Origin: a bacterium
GTDB taxonomy: Bacteria; Myxococcota_A; Bradymonadia; UBA7976; UBA1532
Assembly: GCA_030427205.1 (NCBI GenBank)
Contig: JAUHXC010000003.1
Coordinates: 310,001 to 374,000 of the forward strand
Reading direction: 5' to 3'
DNA length: 64,000 nucleotides
The position numbers and the translations under genes were made by a program. The notes under the pieces were generated by a model, which had not been told where the DNA came from, made no database searches, and was given only the letters and a program-made list of their open reading frames with translations. Each line of letters starts with the position of its first letter. Position 1 is the stretch's first letter. Shown here in pieces: positions 8,979 through 18,801 of the stretch.

Positions 8979-9896
8979 TCACGGCTCGCGTCGAGTGAAG
9001 TGCAGGGTGCAGCCCTTCGCTCGGTGCTGGCTCAGCCCGCGGACCTTGACCACCGCGTGGTTCTTACCATGGGATTCGAGCCGCGCGTCGCCGATCTTGG
9101 TCGCGCCGTCCATCACCGCGATCGGGCCCGACCAGTCGGCGCGCGCGGCGTCGCCGTCGGCGAAGCGGCCGGTGAGCTCGACGCCGCCGGGCGAGGTCTT
9201 GAGCGGTCGGATGCGGGTGCAGGTCGCCTTCACCGCCGTATCGTCGCCTGCGGGAGGCGGCGGCGGCGGCGGAGGTGGCGGCGGCCGCGGCGGAGGTGGC
9301 GGCGGCCGCGGCGGAGATGGCGGCGGCGGCGGCGGAGATGGCGGGGCAGGGGGCGGCGGCGTCGGGTCGTCGGCGGATGCGCCGTCCGGTCGGTCTACAG
9401 AGGGCGGCGGGGGCGGCGGCGCGGACGGGGCGGCGTGCGTGGCCCGCATGCCGAAGCTCGACGCGCCCCGGTCGGCGCGCAGCTCGACGATGACCGTCGT
9501 CGGCGCAGCGAAGCGATGGCTCACCGTCGTCGCGCTGCCGAGCACGCCCACCGGCGAACGCTGCAGCGGCTGGCCGATCGGATCGGTGAGCCGCAGCACG
9601 GGGCCTTCGACCTTCTTGGGCTGGTCGAGGTTGACCACGACCTCGAAGGTGCCGGCGGGGATGTCGATCCGCCAGCAGCCGCCCCGATCGCCGGCGGCGA
9701 CGTCGAGCCGGCCCTGGATCGGCGCGCCGAGCGTCATCCGGGCGGCGCCGGCCCGGCAGCGGCCGGGGTCGAACTCGGGGGGCGGCTCGGGGGTCGTGGC
9801 GCAGCCGACGAGTACGCCGAGCAGGCCGACGGCGTGCAGCGGGCCGGGCCTGCGAGGGCTTCTGCGGTATGCCTCGGGTGGCAGTGGGGGAGTCAT
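8979..9896 (-). CDS. Lipoprotein with PPC-like beta domain and long polyproline linker
   Basis: About 305 residues. The ATG at 9896 has GAGG 6 nt upstream and is preferred to an ATG 24 nt earlier. A short positively charged, hydrophobic leader ends in the lipobox LVGC, so the mature protein is a lipoprotein. The first domain (about 30-150) resembles pre-peptidase C-terminal (PPC) sandwiches: a fold-like IPAGTFEVVVNL, then GPVLRLTDPIGQPL. A linker of almost pure Pro with Ser/Arg (about 160-220) follows, encoded by a CCGCC-type repeat near 9250-9420. A small C-terminal beta domain of about 80 residues has two Cys (ATCTRI and KGCTLHF). The linker could span the periplasm or extend from the cell surface. 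The gene stands alone; function unknown. Confidence 0.8.
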   Translation of the reverse strand: MTPPLPPEAYRRSPRRPGPLHAVGLLGVLVGCATTPEPPPEFDPGRCRAGAARMTLGAPIQGRLDVAAGDRGGCWRIDIPAGTFEVVVNLDQPKKVEGPVLRLTDPIGQPLQRSPVGVLGSATTVSHRFAAPTTVIVELRADRGASSFGMRATHAAPSAPPPPPPSVDRPDGASADDPTPPPPAPPSPPPPPPSPPRPPPPPPRPPPPPPPPPPPAGDDTAVKATCTRIRPLKTSPGGVELTGRFADGDAARADWSGPIAVMDGATKIGDARLESHGKNHAVVKVRGLSQHRAKGCTLHFTRREP

Positions 9897-10003
9897 GTGC
9901 GCCTCGTGGGATGCTGACATCCAAGGAGGCTATCACAGGTTGGTCGCGGCTGCTGATTACATACCTGTATCGAATGCGGGCATCACTGCCCCGAAGGCCG
10001 CGA

Positions 10004-13000
10004 TCAGCGCTCTTCGGGCACCGGCGGGATGTCGCTGCAGTCGTTGCGGCTGAGGCAGTGATCGACGCTGATGTGCTGTCCGCCGCTGACGAGGTAGGCG
10101 GCGAGCTGGTTGTAGGTGAAGTTGCCGACGTCGAAGATCCACAGGTCGTCGCAGTCGCAGTCATCACCTTCGCAGGTATTGCGGCAGTCGCGGCGGGCCT
10201 TGTCGACCATCTCGCCGGGGCCGTCGAACCCGTGGGTGCCCCGGTCGTCGCCATAGGCGAAGACGTTGGCCGAGCGCCCGCCGAGCGCGTCGGCGGTGTC
10301 GATGCCGGTGCGCAGCGGCGGGTCGAGGCGCACGGTGCGCCCGGCCCATTCGTCGGTGTCGCCGCTGAAGTCGTTGACGTCGATGAGCACGCCCTCGCCG
10401 TCGGGGTTGGTGAAGCGCTTGAGCGCGTCGACGCCTTCGAGCACGAAGTGATCGATGAGCACCTGGTTCTCGGGCACGCCCCAGTCGGGGTGCGGCTCGA
10501 GGTATTCGAGCAGGCCCGCCGAGCGCGAGAAGAGCTGGCCGGCGTCCACCGGCACGTTGAGGTCGCCGATGCTGGTGACGATCAGCGCGTGGGTGCCGGT
10601 GGTCTGGCCGGTGCCGGGGTAGGTCAGCGGCTCGCGCTGCAGGTGGCGGCCGTAGTTGGCCGGGTCGGCGCGGTCCATCACGATCTGACCCAGGCCGACG
10701 AAGCGGCGCAGGTCGGGGGTGGCCCGGCGCAGGCCGAGGCCCTCGGCGAACGCGGTCAGCGGGTCGCCGGCCTCGGCGCTGAGGTTCTGGAAGGTGACCG
10801 CGTCCTGGAAGGTGTCGACGGTGGCATACGGCTCGGCGCCGCCGCGGATGTGGCAGTGCTCGCCGTCCTGCACGTCGCCGCGGTAGAGCTCGACGGTCAG
10901 CGGGTCGCCGATGTCGCTGGCGAAAGGCGCGCGCACCCCGCCGTCGTTGTTGACCCGGCCGCAGTCGGCCTCGCCGTTGCGGTGGTTGACCACCCGCAGC
11001 GTATCGCCGGGCATGACGTTGGTCACGGTGTCGACGTGCAGCGCGACGCCGCGCTCGTTGATGTTGGGCACCAGCATCTCGATGCGGGTCTCGCCGTCGG
11101 CGTCGCGCGTGCCGAGGATCATCGGGCCGAACGAGCGCAGCAGCACCGCCCGGCGCACCGAGCTGTTGATCGAGCGGCGGGCGATGGTGCCCAGGCCGCC
11201 GCCGCCGACGACCGGCGCGATGGCGGTGATCTCGGGCTCGATGCTGCCCATGAGCATGGCCATGATGCCGCCGAGGCTGCCGCCGCTCATGGTGATCATG
11301 CCGTCGCCGCCGATGTCGACGAGGCCGTCGCCGTCGAAGTCGCCAGCGATGTCGTCGCTGCCGTCGCCGTCGACGTCGGCGTTCCACGTCCGGGTGCCGT
11401 CGAAGTTGCGCATGATGCGGATGAGCTGCATGTAGTCCAGCGCCGTCTGCCGCACGTTGTCCCGGGTGTGGAAGAGGTAGAAGTCCCAGTAGTCGGCGCC
11501 GGTATCGGTGACCCCGTCGAAGTTCTGGTCGAGCGCGCGGTCTTTGAAGACGGCCTCGACGAAGGGCTGGATGCCGAACTGGCCCAAGAGCACACCGGCC
11601 AGCATCTTGTCGGACTCGCTCAGGCTCAGGCCGTGGCCCGGGTTGTCGATGGCGATGGTCGCCAGCCCGTGGCGGGCGAAGTAGGGGCCGAGGTTGATCG
11701 CGTCGAAGCGGTTGCCGGTGTGACCGTGGCCGAGGACGACCACCGGCGCCGGCTCGCCGTCGCCGCGCACCGAGGCCTCTTTTCGCGGCACGACGAGGCT
11801 GAAGTAGACCGTCTCGGGGCGCGCCTTCGATAGCGGGACCCGGTCGAGGTCGTTGGGCCACGACTGCGCGTTCATCGGCACCCGCTCGCCGTCTTCGTCG
11901 ACGCGGTCGTAGAGCTGCGGCGACTGGTAGCTGCCGATGGCGTAGAAGTCGACGTAGCGGTTGGCCTCGATGAGCTGGTCGTAGGCCAGATCGCCCTCTT
12001 CCGAGCTGCGGAAGGTGGCGTTGAGCACGCCGAGCGCCGCGGCGAACTCTTCGCCGGTGACGATGTACAGGTTGTCGCCGGGCAGCCGCTCGGGGTCGCG
12101 GGCCTGCTCGAGGCGGTCGATGTCGGGCGGGAACTGCTCGCCGAGCATCTTCTGGATGCCATGCCCGTACAGGCCGTCCCGGATCGCGATGAACTCGGCG
12201 GTGGTGGTCTGGGTGGTGAAGCTGAAGGTGAAGGCGATGTCGTCGGCGGCGAGGCCGTCGGGCAGCACCTCGAGCAGCGGCTGCAGCGCCTCGGTCTGGC
12301 CCTCGTGGTTGACGAACGGATAGGGCGATCCCACCGGGTCGCCGCCCTCGTCGAGCAGCCGGCGGGTGACCACGATCGCGTAGGTGGTGCGCTGGCGCAG
12401 CGGCACGACCGGCTGCACGATGAGCGTATTGGTCTGGCGCTCGTAGAAGGTCATCAGCGCGTCGGCGCGGGCGGTGATGTCATCCCACGCCGGGTCGGCG
12501 CCGGGCAGGTAGTTGGGGGTGTCGAGCACGCCGTCGGCGTCGGTGTCTTCGCCCGGGTCGAGCAGCCCGTTGTTATTGGTGTCTTCGTCGTACTCTTCCC
12601 AGAGGATGGTCAGCAGCTCGCTGCGCGGGTCGTTGGCCCAATACTCGTCGGCGCTCTCGGTGAGCGACGGGTAGTTGCCGTTGCCGACGTCCAGGTGCTG
12701 GATCTGCCCGAAGTCGGGGGAGTCGCGGTCGATGTCGATGAGATAGATGACGTCGTTGCCGGGGTCGTAGTCGGCGTCCCGATGGCCGTTGAGGATCGAC
12801 TGGATGTTCAGCGGCCCGCTGAAGGGGATGCTGATCGGCTGGATGAGCCCCCAGCCGTCGAGCTGGTCGAGCCGCATGCGGATGTCGCTCTCGAGCGCGG
12901 TGGGCGCGATCATCGAGGCGTTGATCCGGCGCCCGGTGGCCGAGGTGGCGTCGAAGCGGGTCGCGATGTCGTTGGGCAGCGGGATCTCGGGCAGCGGGCG

Positions 13001-13129
13001 GTGCTCGAAGTCCATCACGACAGTGGTCGCGGCCGGCTGGGCCGGGTGCAGGCCTTCGGGGGCCTGCGAGAGGCAGCCGCCGAGGCCGAAGAGGCCCAAG
13101 AGACCGGCGGCGAGAAGTCGATGGTTCAT
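10004..13129 (-). CDS. Large secreted lipoprotein with alpha/beta-hydrolase domain and calcium-binding-like loops
   Basis: 1041 residues from the ATG at 13129 (AAGGAG 6 nt upstream), 22 nt after the stop of the beta-barrel gene, so the two are probably co-transcribed. The leader ends in the lipobox GLGGC. An N-terminal Ig-like region with a FSFTTQTT strand precedes the hydrolase part. That part shows an oxyanion-type GHGHTGNR near residue 465, DNPGHGLSL shortly after, and a nucleophile elbow SGGSLGG near 615. Asp-rich loops (DTNNNGLLDPGEDTDADG and DVDGDGSDDIAGDFDGDG) look like calcium-binding repeats inserted in the fold. A Cys-rich C-terminus (CRNTCEGDDCDCDD) ends the protein. It is likely a surface or periplasmic esterase/lipase-like enzyme (inference). 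The catalytic Asp/His cannot be assigned by eye. Confidence 0.82.
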   Translation of the reverse strand: MNHRLLAAGLLGLFGLGGCLSQAPEGLHPAQPAATTVVMDFEHRPLPEIPLPNDIATRFDATSATGRRINASMIAPTALESDIRMRLDQLDGWGLIQPISIPFSGPLNIQSILNGHRDADYDPGNDVIYLIDIDRDSPDFGQIQHLDVGNGNYPSLTESADEYWANDPRSELLTILWEEYDEDTNNNGLLDPGEDTDADGVLDTPNYLPGADPAWDDITARADALMTFYERQTNTLIVQPVVPLRQRTTYAIVVTRRLLDEGGDPVGSPYPFVNHEGQTEALQPLLEVLPDGLAADDIAFTFSFTTQTTTAEFIAIRDGLYGHGIQKMLGEQFPPDIDRLEQARDPERLPGDNLYIVTGEEFAAALGVLNATFRSSEEGDLAYDQLIEANRYVDFYAIGSYQSPQLYDRVDEDGERVPMNAQSWPNDLDRVPLSKARPETVYFSLVVPRKEASVRGDGEPAPVVVLGHGHTGNRFDAINLGPYFARHGLATIAIDNPGHGLSLSESDKMLAGVLLGQFGIQPFVEAVFKDRALDQNFDGVTDTGADYWDFYLFHTRDNVRQTALDYMQLIRIMRNFDGTRTWNADVDGDGSDDIAGDFDGDGLVDIGGDGMITMSGGSLGGIMAMLMGSIEPEITAIAPVVGGGGLGTIARRSINSSVRRAVLLRSFGPMILGTRDADGETRIEMLVPNINERGVALHVDTVTNVMPGDTLRVVNHRNGEADCGRVNNDGGVRAPFASDIGDPLTVELYRGDVQDGEHCHIRGGAEPYATVDTFQDAVTFQNLSAEAGDPLTAFAEGLGLRRATPDLRRFVGLGQIVMDRADPANYGRHLQREPLTYPGTGQTTGTHALIVTSIGDLNVPVDAGQLFSRSAGLLEYLEPHPDWGVPENQVLIDHFVLEGVDALKRFTNPDGEGVLIDVNDFSGDTDEWAGRTVRLDPPLRTGIDTADALGGRSANVFAYGDDRGTHGFDGPGEMVDKARRDCRNTCEGDDCDCDDLWIFDVGNFTYNQLAAYLVSGGQHISVDHCLSRNDCSDIPPVPEER

Positions 13130-13151
13130 GTCTGGCTCCTTGCGCCGCATG

Positions 13152-14681
13152 TCAGAACGCGATCCGGGTCATCAGGCGCCCGCCGGCGACCCCGTCCATG
13201 TAGTCGCCCTCGGCGTCGGCGAAGGCGCCGCCCGGGATCAGGTAGCCCACCTCGATACCCGCGGCGAGCGAGAGCTCCCACAGGTCGATCTCGAAGCGGG
13301 CGCCGGCGTCGAACTCGGTGCCGAGCAGCGGGCTGGGGTCGCCGCCGAGCGCGTTGCGCGGGTCGCCGCCGGCCAGCCGGGTATTGCGCGGGTCGGTCGG
13401 GCCGGCGTCGGCCATGGCCAGCAGCACGCCCACGTAGAGCGTCAGCCCGTCGACCGGCTGCCAGTAGCCTTTGGGAAACAGCGCCCAGGTGCCGGTGACC
13501 GATCCGCGGGTCGGCAGGCGCTCGAGGTCTTCGGCGGGCACGCCGACCAGCTCGGGGTCGCCGGCGGTGATCGGCGCGCGGCCGGTCTGCGCGGCGAGCA
13601 CGTGGCGGAAGAGGAAGAGCCCCATCTCGTAGTTGGGGTCGGGGCGGAAGGCGTTCTGCTGGCCGTCGTCGAAGTTCTGGTCGCCGGTGGCATAGAGCCA
13701 CTCGAAGACGCCGCCGAAGGCCGAGGCGGCCAGGGTGGCCCGGCCCGACCAGCCGAGCTGCAAGAGGTCGCGCTCGCGGAACTCGGCGCTGGGGGCCAGC
13801 TCGGTGGTGCCGGTGATCAGCGCCGCCTCGGTCTCGACGGTCAGGTCGAAGGTGTCGATGAGCCGGGTCTGGAATTTGAGGTGCACGTCGAAGACGTTGG
13901 CGGTGGTCTGCGCGCCGTCCGCGGCCTCGGCCCAGCGGCGCACGATGTAGACCCCGCCTTCCAGCGGCTTCGTCTCGAAGCGCAGCCCGCCGCCGGCGTC
14001 GTCGGCGGTGTCGCCCTCGACGAGCTGCGCGTCGCGCACCACCTGACCGACGAAGCCGAAGACCGACAGGTTGAGGTCGCTCCACGGGCCGCTGCTGGCG
14101 AAGACCCGGCGCACGATGTCGCCGCCGCGGGCGTCGTTGAACATCGACGACTGCACGCTCCACTCGGTGCTGCCGCCGTGGGCCACCAGCCCCATGCCCC
14201 AGTCGCTGGGCAGGTAGCCGGCGCCGACGGTCAGGTATTGGCCAAGGCCGATGACGACGTGCGCCGAGCGGATGTCGAAGGCGTCGCTACTGTCGCCGGG
14301 CAGGTCGAGGCCCAGGTCGGGGTTCTCGCCGATCGGGTGGTCGAGCAGCTGGCCGGTCAGATAGTCGATCTCGCCGTCGAGCCGCAGGAAGAGCGGCACG
14401 TCGAGCAGCATGTCGACCCGCGCCCCGAGGCGGCCCTGGGCGTCGGCGCCGGTGCGGCCCTCGAGCACGGTGCCCGGCAGGTCGAGGCGGATGTCGCCCA
14501 CCTGCTCGGCGGTGCCCGAGAGCACGCCGCGCAGCGAGACGCCGAGCTTCAGCTCGCCGTCTTCGGCCTGCATGGTGTCGTAGAGATCGGCCGCCGGCGC
14601 CGGGGGCGCGATCCCCAGGCCGAGGGCCAGCGCGCAGGCGGCGCCGAAGAGCGGCCGCGCGGGCCGGATGGATTGCTTCAC
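13152..14681 (-). CDS. Outer-membrane beta-barrel protein
   Basis: 509 residues from a GTG at 14681 with GGGGAGG upstream. A signal peptide with an AAD-type cleavage site (PAPAADLYD) precedes alternating strands that end in ...RLMTRIAF. A terminal Phe after alternating hydrophobics is the usual barrel insertion signal. Segments such as FLRLDGEIDYLTG and DVHLKFQTRLIDTFDLTVETEAAL fit transmembrane strands separated by Asp/Gly-rich loops. It is the first gene of the unit with the hydrolase lipoprotein, so it may form the channel or export route for that enzyme or its substrate (inference). No specific porin family is recognised. Confidence 0.8.
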   Translation of the reverse strand: MKQSIRPARPLFGAACALALGLGIAPPAPAADLYDTMQAEDGELKLGVSLRGVLSGTAEQVGDIRLDLPGTVLEGRTGADAQGRLGARVDMLLDVPLFLRLDGEIDYLTGQLLDHPIGENPDLGLDLPGDSSDAFDIRSAHVVIGLGQYLTVGAGYLPSDWGMGLVAHGGSTEWSVQSSMFNDARGGDIVRRVFASSGPWSDLNLSVFGFVGQVVRDAQLVEGDTADDAGGGLRFETKPLEGGVYIVRRWAEAADGAQTTANVFDVHLKFQTRLIDTFDLTVETEAALITGTTELAPSAEFRERDLLQLGWSGRATLAASAFGGVFEWLYATGDQNFDDGQQNAFRPDPNYEMGLFLFRHVLAAQTGRAPITAGDPELVGVPAEDLERLPTRGSVTGTWALFPKGYWQPVDGLTLYVGVLLAMADAGPTDPRNTRLAGGDPRNALGGDPSPLLGTEFDAGARFEIDLWELSLAAGIEVGYLIPGGAFADAEGDYMDGVAGGRLMTRIAF

Positions 14682-14777
14682 GATGCCGCCCCTCCCCGGG
14701 CGTTGGTGGAAGTGCCGGCACCGTAGCCATTCGTGTCCCGCGCGGTCAACGTGTGACGTTCGGGTGACGGCGGGCGC

Positions 14778-16935
14778 TCAGCGGATGGAGAAGAGCTTGA
14801 CGCTCTTGAGCTGCGCTTCGCTCGTCAGCACGCGGTACGTGCCGTCGGCGCGTCGGGGGTGCACGGCGGCGCAGATGGCCTCGGCGTCGGGCAGCGGTGT
14901 GGCCTCGTCGACGACAATGGACGGCCCGTCCTCGGCGAAGACGAGCAGCTCGGCGTCCGCGGGGTCCTCGCCCTCGAGGCGTACGCCGACGAGCAGGCCG
15001 TCCCGGTCGCCGCCGAGCCCGGGCACGACCGACAGCGTCGAGCCATAGACCGATTCGGGCCGCGGGCGCTCGATGATCTGCAGCACGTTCAGGCTGGGGT
15101 AGTCGGCGATGACCAGATCGGGCTGCATGTCTCCGGTCGTGCTGGTCACGAGCAGCGTGCGGCCGGGCAGGAACTCTCCGATCGCGACCTCGCCCCCCAG
15201 GAAGGATCGCGCCAATGGCTCGATGGCGTCGTCGGTCAGCGTATGCCACACGTCGTCCGGGTCGAAAGGCAACGGGATGTGATGCAGCGTCTGCCCACCG
15301 CCGACCCGGTTGGCGCGCGCGATCAAGTCGGGCTGGCCGTCGTCGTCGGCGTCCGGCGCGAACCAGACCCGAAAGAGGAGAGAGACGTCGGGCCGCTCGT
15401 CGATGCTCGTATGCGGCCCGCCGTCCAGCGGCGCGAGGTGGATCTGGCGGCCTTGGATGACCGCCGCGACCGGGGAGTCGGGGTGAAGCGCCAGGCCGTG
15501 AGGTTCGAGCTGGGTGCCATCCATCGGCGGGTGGGGGATCAGGATGTCATTGGCCGCCGAGCGCCGGGTGAGCTCGATCACGCGTGGCTCGGCGTCGGGA
15601 TCGACGCGCGCGACATAGATCAGCGACGCATCTCCGCCCGGCGGCAGCACCGTCGCGACGTGGGGCGTGACGCCCCGGCATTGCACGCACATGTGGTCGA
15701 CGCACACCCCGTCCCCGCCGCAGTGCCCGTCCTCTCCGCACTCGACGCAGCGATCGCCCGCGCAGAACGGGGCGTCGCCGCCGGGATCACAGGCCGCGCC
15801 CTCGCCGCAGCGGCAGGCGCGCCCGGCGCAGAGGTTGGCCCGCAGCGGATCACAGGCCTCATCGCACGCCGTGCACTGCCCGCCGGGCTCGAAGTCTTCG
15901 CAGGTGGGGATGCCATCGCGCACGCAGCACAGCGCGGCGGCGCCGCAGCCGACGTGCTGCGTCTCGCCGGGCCCCGGTTCACAGGCGGCGCAGGCGCCTG
16001 TGGCGGTGCAGAATACACCCGCGGGGCTCAGCGGGCCGTCGGTGCCATCACACTCGGTATCGGCGGCGCAGCCGCGGCAGGTGAACGACGCGTCGTCGCA
16101 GACCGGGGCGTCTCCGTCGGCGGCGCAGCCGGCGTTGTCATCCGGGTTGCAGGTCTGGCAGGTCCGGCCGACGCACAGGGCGACCTCGCCGGGGCAGTCG
16201 CCGTTGTCCGCAGTCTTCGTCGAGCGCGCCGCCGCAGATCTCTTCGCCGGGCGCGCCGGCCTGGGCGTCGCAGGCGACCGAGGCGCCGTCGTCGGCGCAG
16301 ACCGTCTCGCCCGTCGCGGCGCACGCGCCCAGGCCCGCGCTGCAGGCGTCGCCGATGGCGAAGCCCTCGTCGGCCACGCCGTCGCAGTCGTCGTCTTCGC
16401 CGTTGCAGCGCTCGGCGTCGACGAGCGGCGGGCCCGGCTCGACCCGGCAGGTGCCCTCCAGGTCGGTGAAGTCGAAGAGCAGCTCGTCCTCGGCGATGAG
16501 ATCGGGCTCGAGCATCTTGAGGACGCAGCCCGCCGCGGCGGTGCAGTCGGTCTGCACGTCGAGCCCGGCGCAGCCGGTGCCGGCCGCGAGCAGGAAGAAC
16601 GCCGCGTCGACCGAGGCGCCGGGGGTGACGTCGACCGCGCCGTCGGCCAGCTCGGCCACGTTGCCGTCGGACCAGCGCACCGCCAGCCGGCGCGTCGCGC
16701 CGTCGGCCGTACGCACCACCAGGCAGCCGTTCTCGGGGCCGGGGCCCACCGCGGCGTCGAGCGCGTCGCGGCAGACCGAGCCGGCGAAGCTCGAGCCGAG
16801 GCAAGGCGCCAACTGCAGGTAGACGGTCACCTGCGCGGGCTCCTGCTGGCAGCCGACCAGGCCGGTCAGACCGACGAGCAGCGCGGACAGCCCGAGCAGC
16901 CGGGCCGGGCGCCGGAGCGTGAGACGCCGGCTCAT
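14778..16935 (-). pseudogene. Cysteine-rich lipoprotein, read as two pieces because of a frameshift at about 16209
   Basis: The upstream piece starts at the ATG at 16935. It carries a leader ending in GLVGC (lipobox) and a domain with NGEDDDCDGVADEGF, a metal-binding-type motif common in these bacteria, and runs to GALDEDC. One extra base at about 16209 then moves the frame. In the other frame the text resumes as DNGDCPGEVALC, then many CxxC-rich modules (for example CGEGAACDPGGDAPFC), and a C-terminal beta-propeller-like region with DADDDGQPDLIARANR ending in SVKLFSIR at 14778. Read through the shift it is one protein of about 718 residues. The sequence on both sides looks intact, so a base-calling error is as likely as a real mutation. 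No strong ribosome site precedes 16935, and the preceding frame runs into it without a stop codon. Confidence 0.6.
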
Positions 16936-17301
16936 TCGATGAACTGCGAAGCGCAGCTCGGCGGGCGGCGTCTCGCTCTCGCCGAGCAGCAGCACCGCCG
17001 CGGTCACCCCGCCGACCAGGGCGACGCCGCCGACCGCCCACGGCCACCAGGGCATGCCCGCCTCGTCTTCGGCCGGCGCAGGCTCGGGTTCGGCGGCCGG
17101 CGGCGGGTTGCAGGGGCCGGGGTCAGGGCCACCGGCGCCGCCGGGGGCAGCTTCACGTCCACGGTGGAGGTCTGCCCGGCCACGACCGGCTGCATCACCG
17201 CAGCGACCGATCGCCGACGTGGGCCTCGACGACGACCATGCCCGGCTCGACCCGCTCGAAGACCGCCGGACATGGCCGCTCGTCGTCGCCGACTCGCACC
17301 T

Positions 17302-18666
<1,365 letters not shown>

Positions 18667-18801
18667 CCTCCCCGGGGGCCGAACGATAGCACAGGGATCG
18701 GCGCGCCCCGAAGGGCGTCGCGGTCATCATGGGCGCGCCCGGCTCGGGCCTTTTGCTACCCTGCGACCCGGGCGCGGTCCATGCGCCCGGCGGAGGTACA
18801 C

